Shown piece by piece: positions 1 through 5,661 of a stretch of 7,525 nucleotides of DNA. A model generated the notes under the pieces. That model was not told the origin of the DNA, did no database searches, and saw only the letters and a list, made by a program, of their open reading frames with translations. Source of the DNA: Candidatus Kapaibacterium sp. (GTDB lineage Bacteria > Bacteroidota > Ignavibacteria > Kapaibacteriales > UBA2268); contig JAQUZU010000086.1 in assembly GCA_028691175.1 (NCBI GenBank), positions 1 through 7,525 on the forward strand. Direction: 5' to 3'. Numbering within the stretch: position 1 is the first letter of the stretch; each line of letters starts with the position of its first letter. The translations under genes were made by a program, and so were the position numbers.

Positions 1-1
1 G

Positions 2-1441
2 TGCGGACGGTATGATCTGATTTTTCTTGATGAAACGATGATTGGTATTACCGGCATTGAAGCCCTGCCGCGGATTAAAGAATTTGCTCCCACCACGCCG
101 GTTGTGATGGTTACGAAGAATGAAGCAGAATCTCTGATGGAAGAGGCTATCGGCAAGAAAATTGACGACTATCTTACCAAACCGGTTAATCCGGCGCAAA
201 TTATCGCCGCGGTCAAAAAATTCCTTGACTCTAAGCGTATTGAACAGGAAACACTTACGCAGGATTATCTGCAAGGTTTTGCAGAAATTTCTCGTCGCCT
301 GTTCGATCCGTTGGATTGGAAAGATTGGGATGAAATATATCGCAAGCTGGTGTTCTTTTCTATTGAACTTGATAAACATCCGCAACTTGGGTTCGGGCAG
401 ACATTGAGCGATCAATGGCGTGAATGTAATGCAGCATTTTCGAAGTTTGTAGAGCAAAACTATGTTCGTTGGATTAATCATGAAAAAGATGATGATGTGC
501 CACTGTTTTCTAACTCTATAGTTGATAAGTACTTACTTCCGCTGCTTAAATCCGGCGACCCGGTTTTTATGTTCGTAATCGATTGTATGCGTCTTGATCA
601 ATGGCTTGTAATAAAGGAATTGCTTAGCCCGTATTATCAGTTCAAAGAAGAAGATTATTCGGCGATATTGCCAACTGCTACGCCATATTGCCGTAATGCG
701 ATTTTTGCCGGATTGTTTCCGTATGATATAAAAAAATATATGCCGCAATATTGGGTGAATGAACTAAATAGCGAAGACCATAAAGCAAATGCTTTCGAAA
801 AAGAACTTCTCGACGAGCAACTAAAACGCAAGGGCGTAACTTTGCGTACTCCGTTGAATTATATAAAGATACATGACACCGAGTTCGGCAAGAAAATTGA
901 GGCAGATCTTGGAAAGTATACCAACAAGCATCTTACGGCTATCGTTATTAACGCGATGGATATGATTGCACATTCGCGTTCAGACTATGCAATTTTGAAA
1001 GAGATTGCTCCGGATGAAAGTGCATATCGCTCGCTGACTCGTTCGTGGTTTACGCATTCGAGTCTGTTTAAAATGTTGCAAATTATTGCACAAAATCCCA
1101 AAGCACGCGTGTTAATTACGACTGATCACGGCTCTGTTCGATGCATGCATGGCGTAAAAGTCATTGGGGATAAAGATACGTCGACTTGTCTGCGCTATAA
1201 GTTTGGAAAAAATGTAAAAGCGGATCAGCGAAATGCAATGCAGGTAAAACGTCCGGAAGATTTCCGCCTGCCGACAATGGGTTTGACTGTAAATAACATA
1301 ATTGCAAAAGAGGATTACTACTTTGTATATCCGACCGATTTTCATCAGTTCATGCTACGGTATCGCGACAGTTTCCAGCACGGCGGAATCTCCATGGAAG
1401 AAATGCTGATTCCGGTAATTGAACTTGAGCCTCGCTCTTAA
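2..1441 (+). CDS. porX: PorX-type response regulator: receiver domain plus PglZ (alkaline-phosphatase superfamily) effector, 5'-truncated
   Basis: The frame is open from the first full codon at position 2, so the gene starts left of the window. About 479 residues are visible of a protein usually near 520. The first visible part is the end of a CheY-like receiver: YDLIFLDE carries the phospho-accepting Asp (codon 29-31), followed by the conserved Thr in VVMVTK and the Lys in DYLTKPVN. A helical linker leads into a PglZ domain. FVIDCMRLDQW has the first metal-binding Asp, LPTATPYCRNAIFAGLFP the nucleophile-type Thr, ITTDHGS a metal-binding Asp-His pair, and FQHGGISMEEMLIPV the C-terminal His. 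This receiver-PglZ layout defines PorX, the cytoplasmic regulator that with kinase PorY and sigma factor SigP controls type IX secretion genes; its PglZ domain is reported to bind zinc and cleave oligonucleotides. Those roles come from family knowledge. The ATG at 38 is an internal Met inside the receiver, not the start. ackA follows after 81 bp. Confidence 0.93.
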   Translation, partial: CGRYDLIFLDETMIGITGIEALPRIKEFAPTTPVVMVTKNEAESLMEEAIGKKIDDYLTKPVNPAQIIAAVKKFLDSKRIEQETLTQDYLQGFAEISRRLFDPLDWKDWDEIYRKLVFFSIELDKHPQLGFGQTLSDQWRECNAAFSKFVEQNYVRWINHEKDDDVPLFSNSIVDKYLLPLLKSGDPVFMFVIDCMRLDQWLVIKELLSPYYQFKEEDYSAILPTATPYCRNAIFAGLFPYDIKKYMPQYWVNELNSEDHKANAFEKELLDEQLKRKGVTLRTPLNYIKIHDTEFGKKIEADLGKYTNKHLTAIVINAMDMIAHSRSDYAILKEIAPDESAYRSLTRSWFTHSSLFKMLQIIAQNPKARVLITTDHGSVRCMHGVKVIGDKDTSTCLRYKFGKNVKADQRNAMQVKRPEDFRLPTMGLTVNNIIAKEDYYFVYPTDFHQFMLRYRDSFQHGGISMEEMLIPVIELEPRS

Positions 1442-1480
1442 ATTTAACATGGTGTAGCTCTTAAGTCTTTTATATTCTAA

Positions 1481-1491
1481 AGTGTTACACT
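1481..1491. promoter_or_regulatory. Short dyad AGTGT-T-ACACT in the porX-ackA gap
   Basis: This is a perfect 5-bp inverted repeat around a single base, 31 bp before the ackA start. The size and symmetry suit a repressor or activator half-site pair, but a dyad this short can arise by chance in 81 bp of AT-rich DNA. The gap holds no clear TAnnTTTG box. A TATATT hexamer at 1471-1476 could be a -10 element but lacks a convincing -35, so ackA may also be read through from porX. Confidence 0.2.
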
Positions 1492-1511
1492 GTTTACTTG
1501 ATAAACATAAC

Positions 1512-1517
1512 AAAGGA
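1512..1517 (+). promoter_or_regulatory. Ribosome binding site of ackA
   Basis: AAAGGA lies 5 nt before the ATG at 1523. It fits Shine-Dalgarno pairing and fixes the start. It matters because core Bacteroidota rarely use such sites. Confidence 0.6.
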
Positions 1518-1522
1518 TACTA

Positions 1523-2758
1523 ATGAACATTCTTGTATTAAACACGGGGAGTTCTTCCCTGAAATTTCAGATAATTGATACGGACTATGAAAAAATTGAA
1601 AAGTCTGAAGATAAACAGCTTGCAAAAGGTTTGATTGAGCGTATTGGGTCAGACAAAGCGGATTTGACTTTCCAGATTACCGGACAAGACAAGTATAAAA
1701 AAACTATGCCGCTTGCCGACCATAAGCAAGCAATAGATGAAATCGTTAATTGGTTGACTGATTCAAATACGCATATTGACGGAATTTCATCGCTTAAAGA
1801 TATTCATGCAATTGGGCATCGCACTGTTCACGGTGGCGAGAAGTTCAGCAGTTCTGTTCGTATTGATGAAAATGTTGTTGCGATGGTTGAAGAGTGTGTT
1901 GGTCTTGCTCCACTTCATAACCCCGCAAATCTTAAAGGAATAGCGGCTGCAAGCGAAACATTTGGTAAAGATATTCCGCAGGTTGCAGTTTTTGATACGG
2001 CTTTTCATACCACTATGCCGGAAAAAGCATATCTATACGCTGTACCGTATAACTATTATACAGATTATAAGGTTAGAAAATACGGATTTCATGGGACTTC
2101 GCACAGATTTGTTTCATATCGTTACCGTACTCTGAAAGGTCTGACGCCGGAACAAACTAAAATAATTACTATGCACATGGGCAACGGTTGCTCAGCTTGT
2201 GCAATTGATCACGGAAAATCTATCGATACTTCAATGGGTATGACTCCGCTTGAAGGTATGATGATGGGTACTCGTGCCGGTGATCTTGATAGTTCGCTTA
2301 TTGAATATGTTGCACATAAAGAAAACGTTTCGTGCGAAGAGATTTTTAATGTAATCAACAAAAAATCAGGTTTGTTTGGGGTTTCCGGCTTAACTAACGA
2401 TATGCGCGACCTTGAGGCTGAAGCACAAAAAGGCCATAAACGAGCTCAAATTGCACTTGATATGTTCGCATATCGTGCAAAAAAATACATTGGTTCATAT
2501 ATGGCTGCGATGAACGGTGCTGATGCAATTATCTTTACCGGCGGAATTGGCGAAAACGGCTTCGAAGCAAGAGCCAATATTTGCAATGGCTTAACTGCGA
2601 TTGGCATTGAAATCGATCCTGAATTAAATGCAAAAGCAATCCGTGGTGCTGAGATGAAAATCTCTAGTTCGACAAGTAAAGTCGAAGTATGGGTTATACC
2701 GACCAATGAAGAATTAATTATTGCACGCGATACTTTTAGAATTGTTAGTGCAAAATAA
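1523..2758 (+). CDS. ackA: Acetate kinase
   Basis: Interconverts acetate + ATP and acetyl phosphate + ADP in the cytoplasm, the substrate-level ATP step of acetate formation with phosphotransacetylase (no pta gene is visible here). At 411 residues it is slightly longer than the usual 395-405. The N-terminus MNILVLNTGSSSLKF carries the family's Asn7, Ser10 and Ser12. Other active-site stretches are IGHRTVHGGEKF (Arg100), VAVFDTAFH (Asp158), YGFHGTSHRFV (His190), HMGNGCSAC (Asn221), MMGTRAGDLD (Arg251), the nucleotide-binding TGGIGENG at 339-346 and PTNEELIIARDT near the C-terminus with its conserved Glu. All expected catalytic and binding residues are present, so the enzyme should be active. 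Some members of the family act on propionate or butyrate, but the overall match is to acetate kinase. It ends in an intrinsic terminator about 56 bp downstream and sits behind porX on the same strand. Confidence 0.97.
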   Translation: MNILVLNTGSSSLKFQIIDTDYEKIEKSEDKQLAKGLIERIGSDKADLTFQITGQDKYKKTMPLADHKQAIDEIVNWLTDSNTHIDGISSLKDIHAIGHRTVHGGEKFSSSVRIDENVVAMVEECVGLAPLHNPANLKGIAAASETFGKDIPQVAVFDTAFHTTMPEKAYLYAVPYNYYTDYKVRKYGFHGTSHRFVSYRYRTLKGLTPEQTKIITMHMGNGCSACAIDHGKSIDTSMGMTPLEGMMMGTRAGDLDSSLIEYVAHKENVSCEEIFNVINKKSGLFGVSGLTNDMRDLEAEAQKGHKRAQIALDMFAYRAKKYIGSYMAAMNGADAIIFTGGIGENGFEARANICNGLTAIGIEIDPELNAKAIRGAEMKISSSTSKVEVWVIPTNEELIIARDTFRIVSAK

Positions 2759-2814
2759 TTATACAATTAAGCGTGTGCTTAACGGTTGAACGAAAACTGA
2801 AATTAAAAAAATTT

Positions 2815-2841
2815 AGGGCGAATTATATTCGCCCTTTTTTT
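2815..2841 (+). terminator. Intrinsic terminator after ackA
   Basis: A perfect 9-bp stem (AGGGCGAAT, 2815-2823, with ATTCGCCCT, 2827-2835) closes a 3-nt TAT loop and runs directly into seven Ts (2835-2841), then further T-rich DNA. The stem has a GC-rich base. An A-run just upstream (2804-2811) means it could also work weakly on the minus strand. It separates ackA from the CBS gene transcriptionally. Confidence 0.9.
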
Positions 2842-2849
2842 ATTTTTTC

Positions 2850-2880
2850 TTTGATTTATAAATTATTTTTACTATTTTTG
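2850..2880 (+). promoter_or_regulatory. Bacteroidota-type housekeeping promoter for the CBS gene
   Basis: TTTG at 2850-2853 is followed after exactly 19 nt by TATTTTTG at 2873-2880. This matches the -33 TTTG / -7 TAnnTTTG form used by the primary sigma factor of Bacteroidota. Transcription would start near 2886, giving a leader of about 35 nt. It lies just after the ackA terminator and before the CBS start, as expected for a new transcription unit. The region is T-rich, which raises the chance of a random match. Confidence 0.55.
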
Positions 2881-2919
2881 ATTTAAGATTTGATTGAACA
2901 AACATAAGAATGGTGTAAT

Positions 2920-3345
2920 ATGACAATACTAGATAAAATATCGAATATTTTACCGGTTGGAGTATTTTCGGTTGAGTTTGATGATTTAATCAAAAAAGCT
3001 GACGATATAATGAAAAAAGAGAAAATCAAGCGTGTTCCGGTGGTTGAAAATGGAAAATTCATTGGAGTTATTACAGAACGTACGCTTATGGAGTATTCTT
3101 TGCGACGTATTTATGATTCCGGTGACGAATTCGGCGAAATTGGATACAACAAAATCAGTGATTTTCAAAATATTCTTGCGCGCGATGTATTCTTCGTTTA
3201 TCCGGAGGACAGCGTTAATAAAGCAATGGAGATAATGACGAAAAAACACATAGATTATGTCGTTGTAGTCGACTGGGAGAAAAATCTCGTTGGAATTTTG
3301 ACCGCAATAGATGTGCTAATGTATTTAAAAAGCCAATTCGATTAA
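2920..3345 (+). CDS. Two-CBS-domain (Bateman module) protein
   Basis: A 141-residue stand-alone pair of CBS domains with no attached enzyme, transporter or DNA-binding domain. CBS1 (about 18-66) contains IKRVPVVENGKFIGVIT, and CBS2 (about 84-138) contains DYVVVVDWEKNLVGIL followed by TAIDVLMYL. These are the characteristic strand-turn-strand-helix ends of CBS repeats. Bateman modules usually bind adenine nucleotides (AMP, ATP, SAM) or similar ligands and report energy or metabolite state; the ligand and partner here cannot be told from sequence. The Shine-Dalgarno is poor (GGTG 8 nt upstream). The ATG at 2920 is accepted because it gives a full-length first CBS repeat and lies just below a good promoter. 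The 3' end overlaps that of convergent recR by 4 bp. No gene symbol is justified; AcuB-like or IMPDH-like CBS labels would be guesses. Confidence 0.88.
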   Translation: MTILDKISNILPVGVFSVEFDDLIKKADDIMKKEKIKRVPVVENGKFIGVITERTLMEYSLRRIYDSGDEFGEIGYNKISDFQNILARDVFFVYPEDSVNKAMEIMTKKHIDYVVVVDWEKNLVGILTAIDVLMYLKSQFD

Positions 3346-3935
3346 ATAGAGATGCGCGAGGATAGTGCTCGCGAAATTGTTGCTTCGTCAGTGAATTCAA
3401 GTTCGCCACTCATAGGTATGCCCCGAGCAAGTCGCGTGATTTTAATATCTAACGGTTTGATGAGTTTGGAAATATATTGAGTAGTGATTTCACCTTCTAT
3501 GTCGGCATTTAAGGCAAAAATTACCTCGCTAATGTCGCCGAGACGTGCGATTAGTTCTGTAATTTTTATATCTTGAGGCGATACATTGTTTAGCGGGCTG
3601 ATTAATCCGTGCAAAACGTGATATAAACCGTGGTATTCGCCGGTTTTTTCAATTGCCATTACGTCATTGGGCTCTTCAACCACGCATATTGTCGATTTAT
3701 CGCGGTTTTTTCCGGTGCAAATCGGGCACGGATCGACTTCGGTATAATTGTTGCAACAAGAACATAATTTCACATTTTTCTTTAACTTTTGTAGTGAAGA
3801 AGAAAAATTATCAATGTATTCTTGGTCTTGCTTTAATAAAAAATACGTCATACGCTGTGCCGTTTTTCTGCCGATTGATGGCAAAGAAGCAAAGCAATCG
3901 ACGACTTGTTCAATCGAATCAGATGTATAAAGCAT
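3342..3935 (-). CDS. recR: Recombination mediator protein RecR
   Basis: A cytoplasmic DNA-repair protein that works with RecO (and RecF) to load RecA on SSB-coated gaps. At 197 residues it is the usual length. In order: an N-terminal helix-hairpin-helix (about 10-35, LPSIGRKTAQRM), a four-cysteine zinc finger (Cys58, Cys61, Cys70, Cys73, in CSCCNNYTEVDPCPIC), a Toprim domain starting at about 82 (ICVVEEPNDVMAIE, then YHVLHGLISPLNNVSP and ALNADIEGEIT), and the C-terminal TRLARGIPMSGELEFTDEA segment. Nothing essential is missing. It starts 6 bp after ebfC on the same strand, so the two are surely cotranscribed. Its stop shares bases with the stop of the convergent CBS gene, and no T-tract terminator separates them, so transcripts may overlap. 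Confidence 0.97.
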   Translation of the reverse strand: MLYTSDSIEQVVDCFASLPSIGRKTAQRMTYFLLKQDQEYIDNFSSSLQKLKKNVKLCSCCNNYTEVDPCPICTGKNRDKSTICVVEEPNDVMAIEKTGEYHGLYHVLHGLISPLNNVSPQDIKITELIARLGDISEVIFALNADIEGEITTQYISKLIKPLDIKITRLARGIPMSGELEFTDEATISRALSSRISI

Positions 3936-3941
3936 ATTTGC

Positions 3942-4262
3942 CTAAAAGTTCAGTCCGGGAATATTAGGCAATTTCGATGATAGTTTCGCAACTTCTGCCT
4001 GCATCTGATCTTGTACAGCCTTTTGTGCGTTATTAAAAGCTGCAACCAATAAATCCTGAAGCATTGTAACATCATTATTATCAATTACTTCCGGGCTGAT
4101 AGTAACCGCAAGCACTTGGTTGCCACCGTTCATCTTTACTGAAACCATGCCTGCACCACTTTCGCCTGTAACTACAATTTTTTTCGCTTGGGCTTTCATG
4201 TTTTCGACTTCTTGCTGCATTACCTTTGCTTTTTCGAGCATTTCTTGAATATTAAAACTCAT
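3942..4262 (-). CDS. ebfC: YbaB/EbfC family nucleoid-associated DNA-binding protein
   Basis: A small (106-residue) dimeric DNA-binding protein that coats the nucleoid and influences gene expression. The sequence has the family pattern: an N-terminal helix (MSFNIQEMLEKAKVMQQEVE), a central beta section with VTGESGAGMVSVKMNGG and VLAVTISPEVID, then the helix MLQDLLVAAFNNAQKAVQDQM and a C-terminal tail ending IPGLNF. It is immediately followed by recR with a 6-bp gap, the standard ebfC-recR arrangement that normally follows dnaX. dnaX is absent here, because the upstream side is occupied by a divergent gene. A weak Shine-Dalgarno (TTGGAT) lies about 6 nt upstream. Also called ybaB. Confidence 0.95.
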   Translation of the reverse strand: MSFNIQEMLEKAKVMQQEVENMKAQAKKIVVTGESGAGMVSVKMNGGNQVLAVTISPEVIDNNDVTMLQDLLVAAFNNAQKAVQDQMQAEVAKLSSKLPNIPGLNF

Positions 4263-4293
4263 ATTATATCCAATATTTTAATAATTAAACCGT

Positions 4294-4323
4294 CAAATAT
4301 TTACGGAATACTAAAATAGCAAA
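4294..4323 (-). promoter_or_regulatory. Candidate promoter for ebfC-recR
   Basis: On the minus strand TTTG (plus positions 4320-4323) is followed after 18 nt by AATATTTG (4301-4294). This is one mismatch from the Bacteroidota TAnnTTTG box with near-standard spacing. A start near 4287 would give a short leader containing the weak ribosome site. The region is very AT-rich, so the match is only suggestive. Confidence 0.3.
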
Positions 4324-4350
4324 TTTTATGCTTAATAACGACAAATTTTT

Positions 4351-4373
4351 TTTAATTAAGAAACTTTAATTAA
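4351..4373. repeat. Tandem TTTAATTAA repeat upstream of pspA
   Basis: Two identical 9-mers, TTTAATTAA at 4351-4359 and 4365-4373, are spaced 14 bp start to start. Each contains the 8-bp palindrome TTAATTAA. They lie 26-48 bp before the pspA start, within the divergent ebfC/pspA control region, where an operator would be placed. Low-complexity AT-rich DNA makes chance occurrence possible. No convincing sigma promoter for pspA was found in the gap. Confidence 0.3.
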
Positions 4374-4386
4374 ATATATCATACTT

Positions 4387-4392
4387 GAAAGG
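4387..4392 (+). promoter_or_regulatory. Ribosome binding site deciding the pspA start
   Basis: GAAAGG ends 3 nt before the first ATG (4396) and 6 nt before the second (4399). The second has the better spacing, and it gives the canonical family N-terminus MGIFSRI. Confidence 0.6.
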
Positions 4393-4398
4393 TTTATG

Positions 4399-5100
4399 AT
4401 GGGAATATTCAGCAGAATATCAGATATTTTCAAAGCAAATGTAAATGATGCCCTTGATAAGGCTGAAGATGCGGAGAAAATGCTTAAGCAAATGATTATT
4501 GAAATGGAAGAATCGGTAAATAAAACCACTCTTGCAGTTGCAAATGCAATAGCTAACGAAAAATCATTACAGCGAAAACTTGAAAAAGCCCGCACCGATA
4601 CGGCGGAATGGGAGAAAAAAGCAGTACAGGCACTACAGGCAAACCGTGAAGATTTGGCAAAAGCTGCCCTTGAAAAAAAATCTCTTTGTGCAAAAAATGT
4701 TGCAGATCTCGAGCCGATTTATCAGACTGCACGAGCTACTGCAGATAAAATGCGCGAGCAACTTAATACATTGAAAGTAAAACTTGACGACGCTCGCACC
4801 CGTCAAAGTACGCTTATTGCCCGGTCGCAAGCGGCTAAAGCACAGAAACAAATTGCACAGTCTATGTCCGGAGTCGGTTCTGATGCATTCAGCAAGTTCG
4901 ATAAATATGAAGGTAAAATCGAACAACTTGAATCCCAAGCTGCTGCATTCGAAACTTTAGCCGGCGAGGATTCAAGTCTCGACGATGAATTTAAAAAACT
5001 TGGTAGTGCGTCGGTTGATAGCGATTTGCTGGCATTGAAGGCGAAGATGGGGATGCTCCCGGAAAACGGATCTGATACTGATAATTCACTCAAGCAATAG
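4399..5100 (+). CDS. pspA: PspA/Vipp1 (IM30) family membrane-remodelling protein
   Basis: A peripheral membrane protein of the bacterial ESCRT-III-like family that assembles into rods or rings on the inner membrane and protects it during envelope stress. The product is 233 residues from the chosen ATG. It begins with the amphipathic helix MGIFSRISDIFKANVND, followed by long charged coiled-coil helices (about 25-185) with family motifs EDAEKMLKQMIIEMEESV, WEKKAVQALQANREDLAKA and LIARSQAAKAQKQI. A short C-terminal helix (DSDLLALKAKMGM) and a polar tail close it. There are no membrane-spanning segments. No pspBC, pspF or sigma-54 site is visible, so regulation differs from the enterobacterial system. 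The next gene begins 9 bp after the stop, indicating an operon. PspA and Vipp1 are hard to separate; the tail is short and I favour PspA-like. Confidence 0.93.
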   Translation: MGIFSRISDIFKANVNDALDKAEDAEKMLKQMIIEMEESVNKTTLAVANAIANEKSLQRKLEKARTDTAEWEKKAVQALQANREDLAKAALEKKSLCAKNVADLEPIYQTARATADKMREQLNTLKVKLDDARTRQSTLIARSQAAKAQKQIAQSMSGVGSDAFSKFDKYEGKIEQLESQAAAFETLAGEDSSLDDEFKKLGSASVDSDLLALKAKMGMLPENGSDTDNSLKQ

Positions 5101-5103
5101 GAG
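5099..5103 (+). promoter_or_regulatory. Ribosome binding site of the PspA-linked gene, overlapping the pspA stop
   Basis: AGGAG overlaps the pspA stop codon (TAG at 5098-5100) and sits 6 nt before the ATG at 5110. This supports both the start call and translational coupling with pspA. Confidence 0.7.
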
Positions 5104-5109
5104 AACGGA

Positions 5110-5580
5110 ATGATAAATATCGAAGTAAATAGTGGGGCAGAGACTCCTGACGAAATTATGATTGCAACTCAAGAAAAAGTGGAAAATATTCTAAAAGCCG
5201 AGTTTCCTGAATACATTAAATTCGAAGATGGGAAGTTTACAATCTCGCGTGGTTCAACGCAAATTATGATTGTTGTGCGCCCTTATACGGATAATGATGC
5301 TGTAATTGAATGCATTGCAAATGTAGTATATGATGCAAATATTACAGAAGATCTAATGAAATTCCTGTTGCGAAAGAATGCTGAACTTCATTTTGGCGCA
5401 TTTGGTTTGCTGTTCGACGATACAATCGTATTCTCTTATTCGCTTGCAGGAACATGTCTTGATGAAAATGAACTCATTAATGCGTTAAATTCTGTTGCAA
5501 CTATCGCCGATTACTATGATGATGTAATTGTAAGTACTAACTGCGGAAAACGTGCTACCGATTTAAATGTAGAAATATAA
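5110..5580 (+). CDS. Small acidic YbjN / CesT-like (type III chaperone fold) protein linked to PspA
   Basis: A 156-residue soluble, acidic protein with no signal peptide or membrane segment. The central and C-terminal part looks like the YbjN/CesT-type chaperone-like fold. An alternating strand region (about 35-75: KFEDGKFTISRG, IMIVVRPY, AVIECIANVVYD) is followed by LMKFLLRKNAELHFGAFGL (82-100), where YbjN proteins have a leucine-rich helix and an asparagine before a phe/gly turn. Then come DTIVFSYSLAG, a helix LDENELINALNSVATIADYYDD, and a GK-containing tail. The assignment is by pattern and not proven. Another candidate family is DUF2170 (YjfI), also known beside pspA homologues. Strong coupling to pspA (9-bp gap, overlapping ribosome site) suggests it binds or modulates PspA assembly, or acts in the same stress response. 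The molecular function is unknown. Confidence 0.7.
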   Translation: MINIEVNSGAETPDEIMIATQEKVENILKAEFPEYIKFEDGKFTISRGSTQIMIVVRPYTDNDAVIECIANVVYDANITEDLMKFLLRKNAELHFGAFGLLFDDTIVFSYSLAGTCLDENELINALNSVATIADYYDDVIVSTNCGKRATDLNVEI

Positions 5581-5595
5581 AATTTGAAAAAATGG

Positions 5596-5632
5596 AAAAA
5601 AAAACGTCTTCCGAGAAATCGGAAGACGTTTT
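5596..5632 (-). terminator. Bidirectional terminator hairpin between the PspA-linked gene and gdhA
   Basis: A perfect 14-bp stem, AAAACGTCTTCCGA (5601-5614) pairing with TCGGAAGACGTTTT (5619-5632), encloses a GAAA loop. On the minus strand the stem runs into nine Ts (plus-strand A-run 5596-5604), which makes a strong terminator for gdhA. On the plus strand it ends in only four Ts before CAG, so it is a weaker terminator for the pspA operon. It fills most of the 81-bp convergent gap. Confidence 0.9.
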
Positions 5633-5661
5633 CAGTATTAACCTTTAACAAGGCAAATATC

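Noticed and set aside
38..40. ATG at 38 as the start of the first gene
   Set aside because: The frame is open to the window edge, and the residues before it (YDLIFLDE) hold the receiver's phospho-accepting Asp, so the Met is internal.
2..1441. PglZ domain as a sign of a BREX phage-defence locus
   Set aside because: The PglZ domain is fused to a CheY-like receiver, the PorX layout, and no brx or pgl partner genes are present; the neighbour is ackA.
2446..2766. Minus-strand open frame of about 106 codons opposite ackA
   Set aside because: It is antisense to conserved ackA sequence, and its product has no recognisable family features.
3653..3967. Plus-strand open frame of about 104 codons opposite recR and the end of ebfC
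   Set aside because: It runs antisense across two well-supported genes and their junction, and the product looks like a shadow translation.
4396..4398. First ATG of the pspA double ATG as start
   Set aside because: It lies only 3 nt from the GAAAGG ribosome site; the second ATG has better spacing and gives the canonical MGIF N-terminus.
4263..4398. A sigma-54 (-24/-12) promoter as in enterobacterial psp operons
   Set aside because: No GG-N10-GC arrangement was seen in this AT-rich gap, and no pspF-like gene is nearby.
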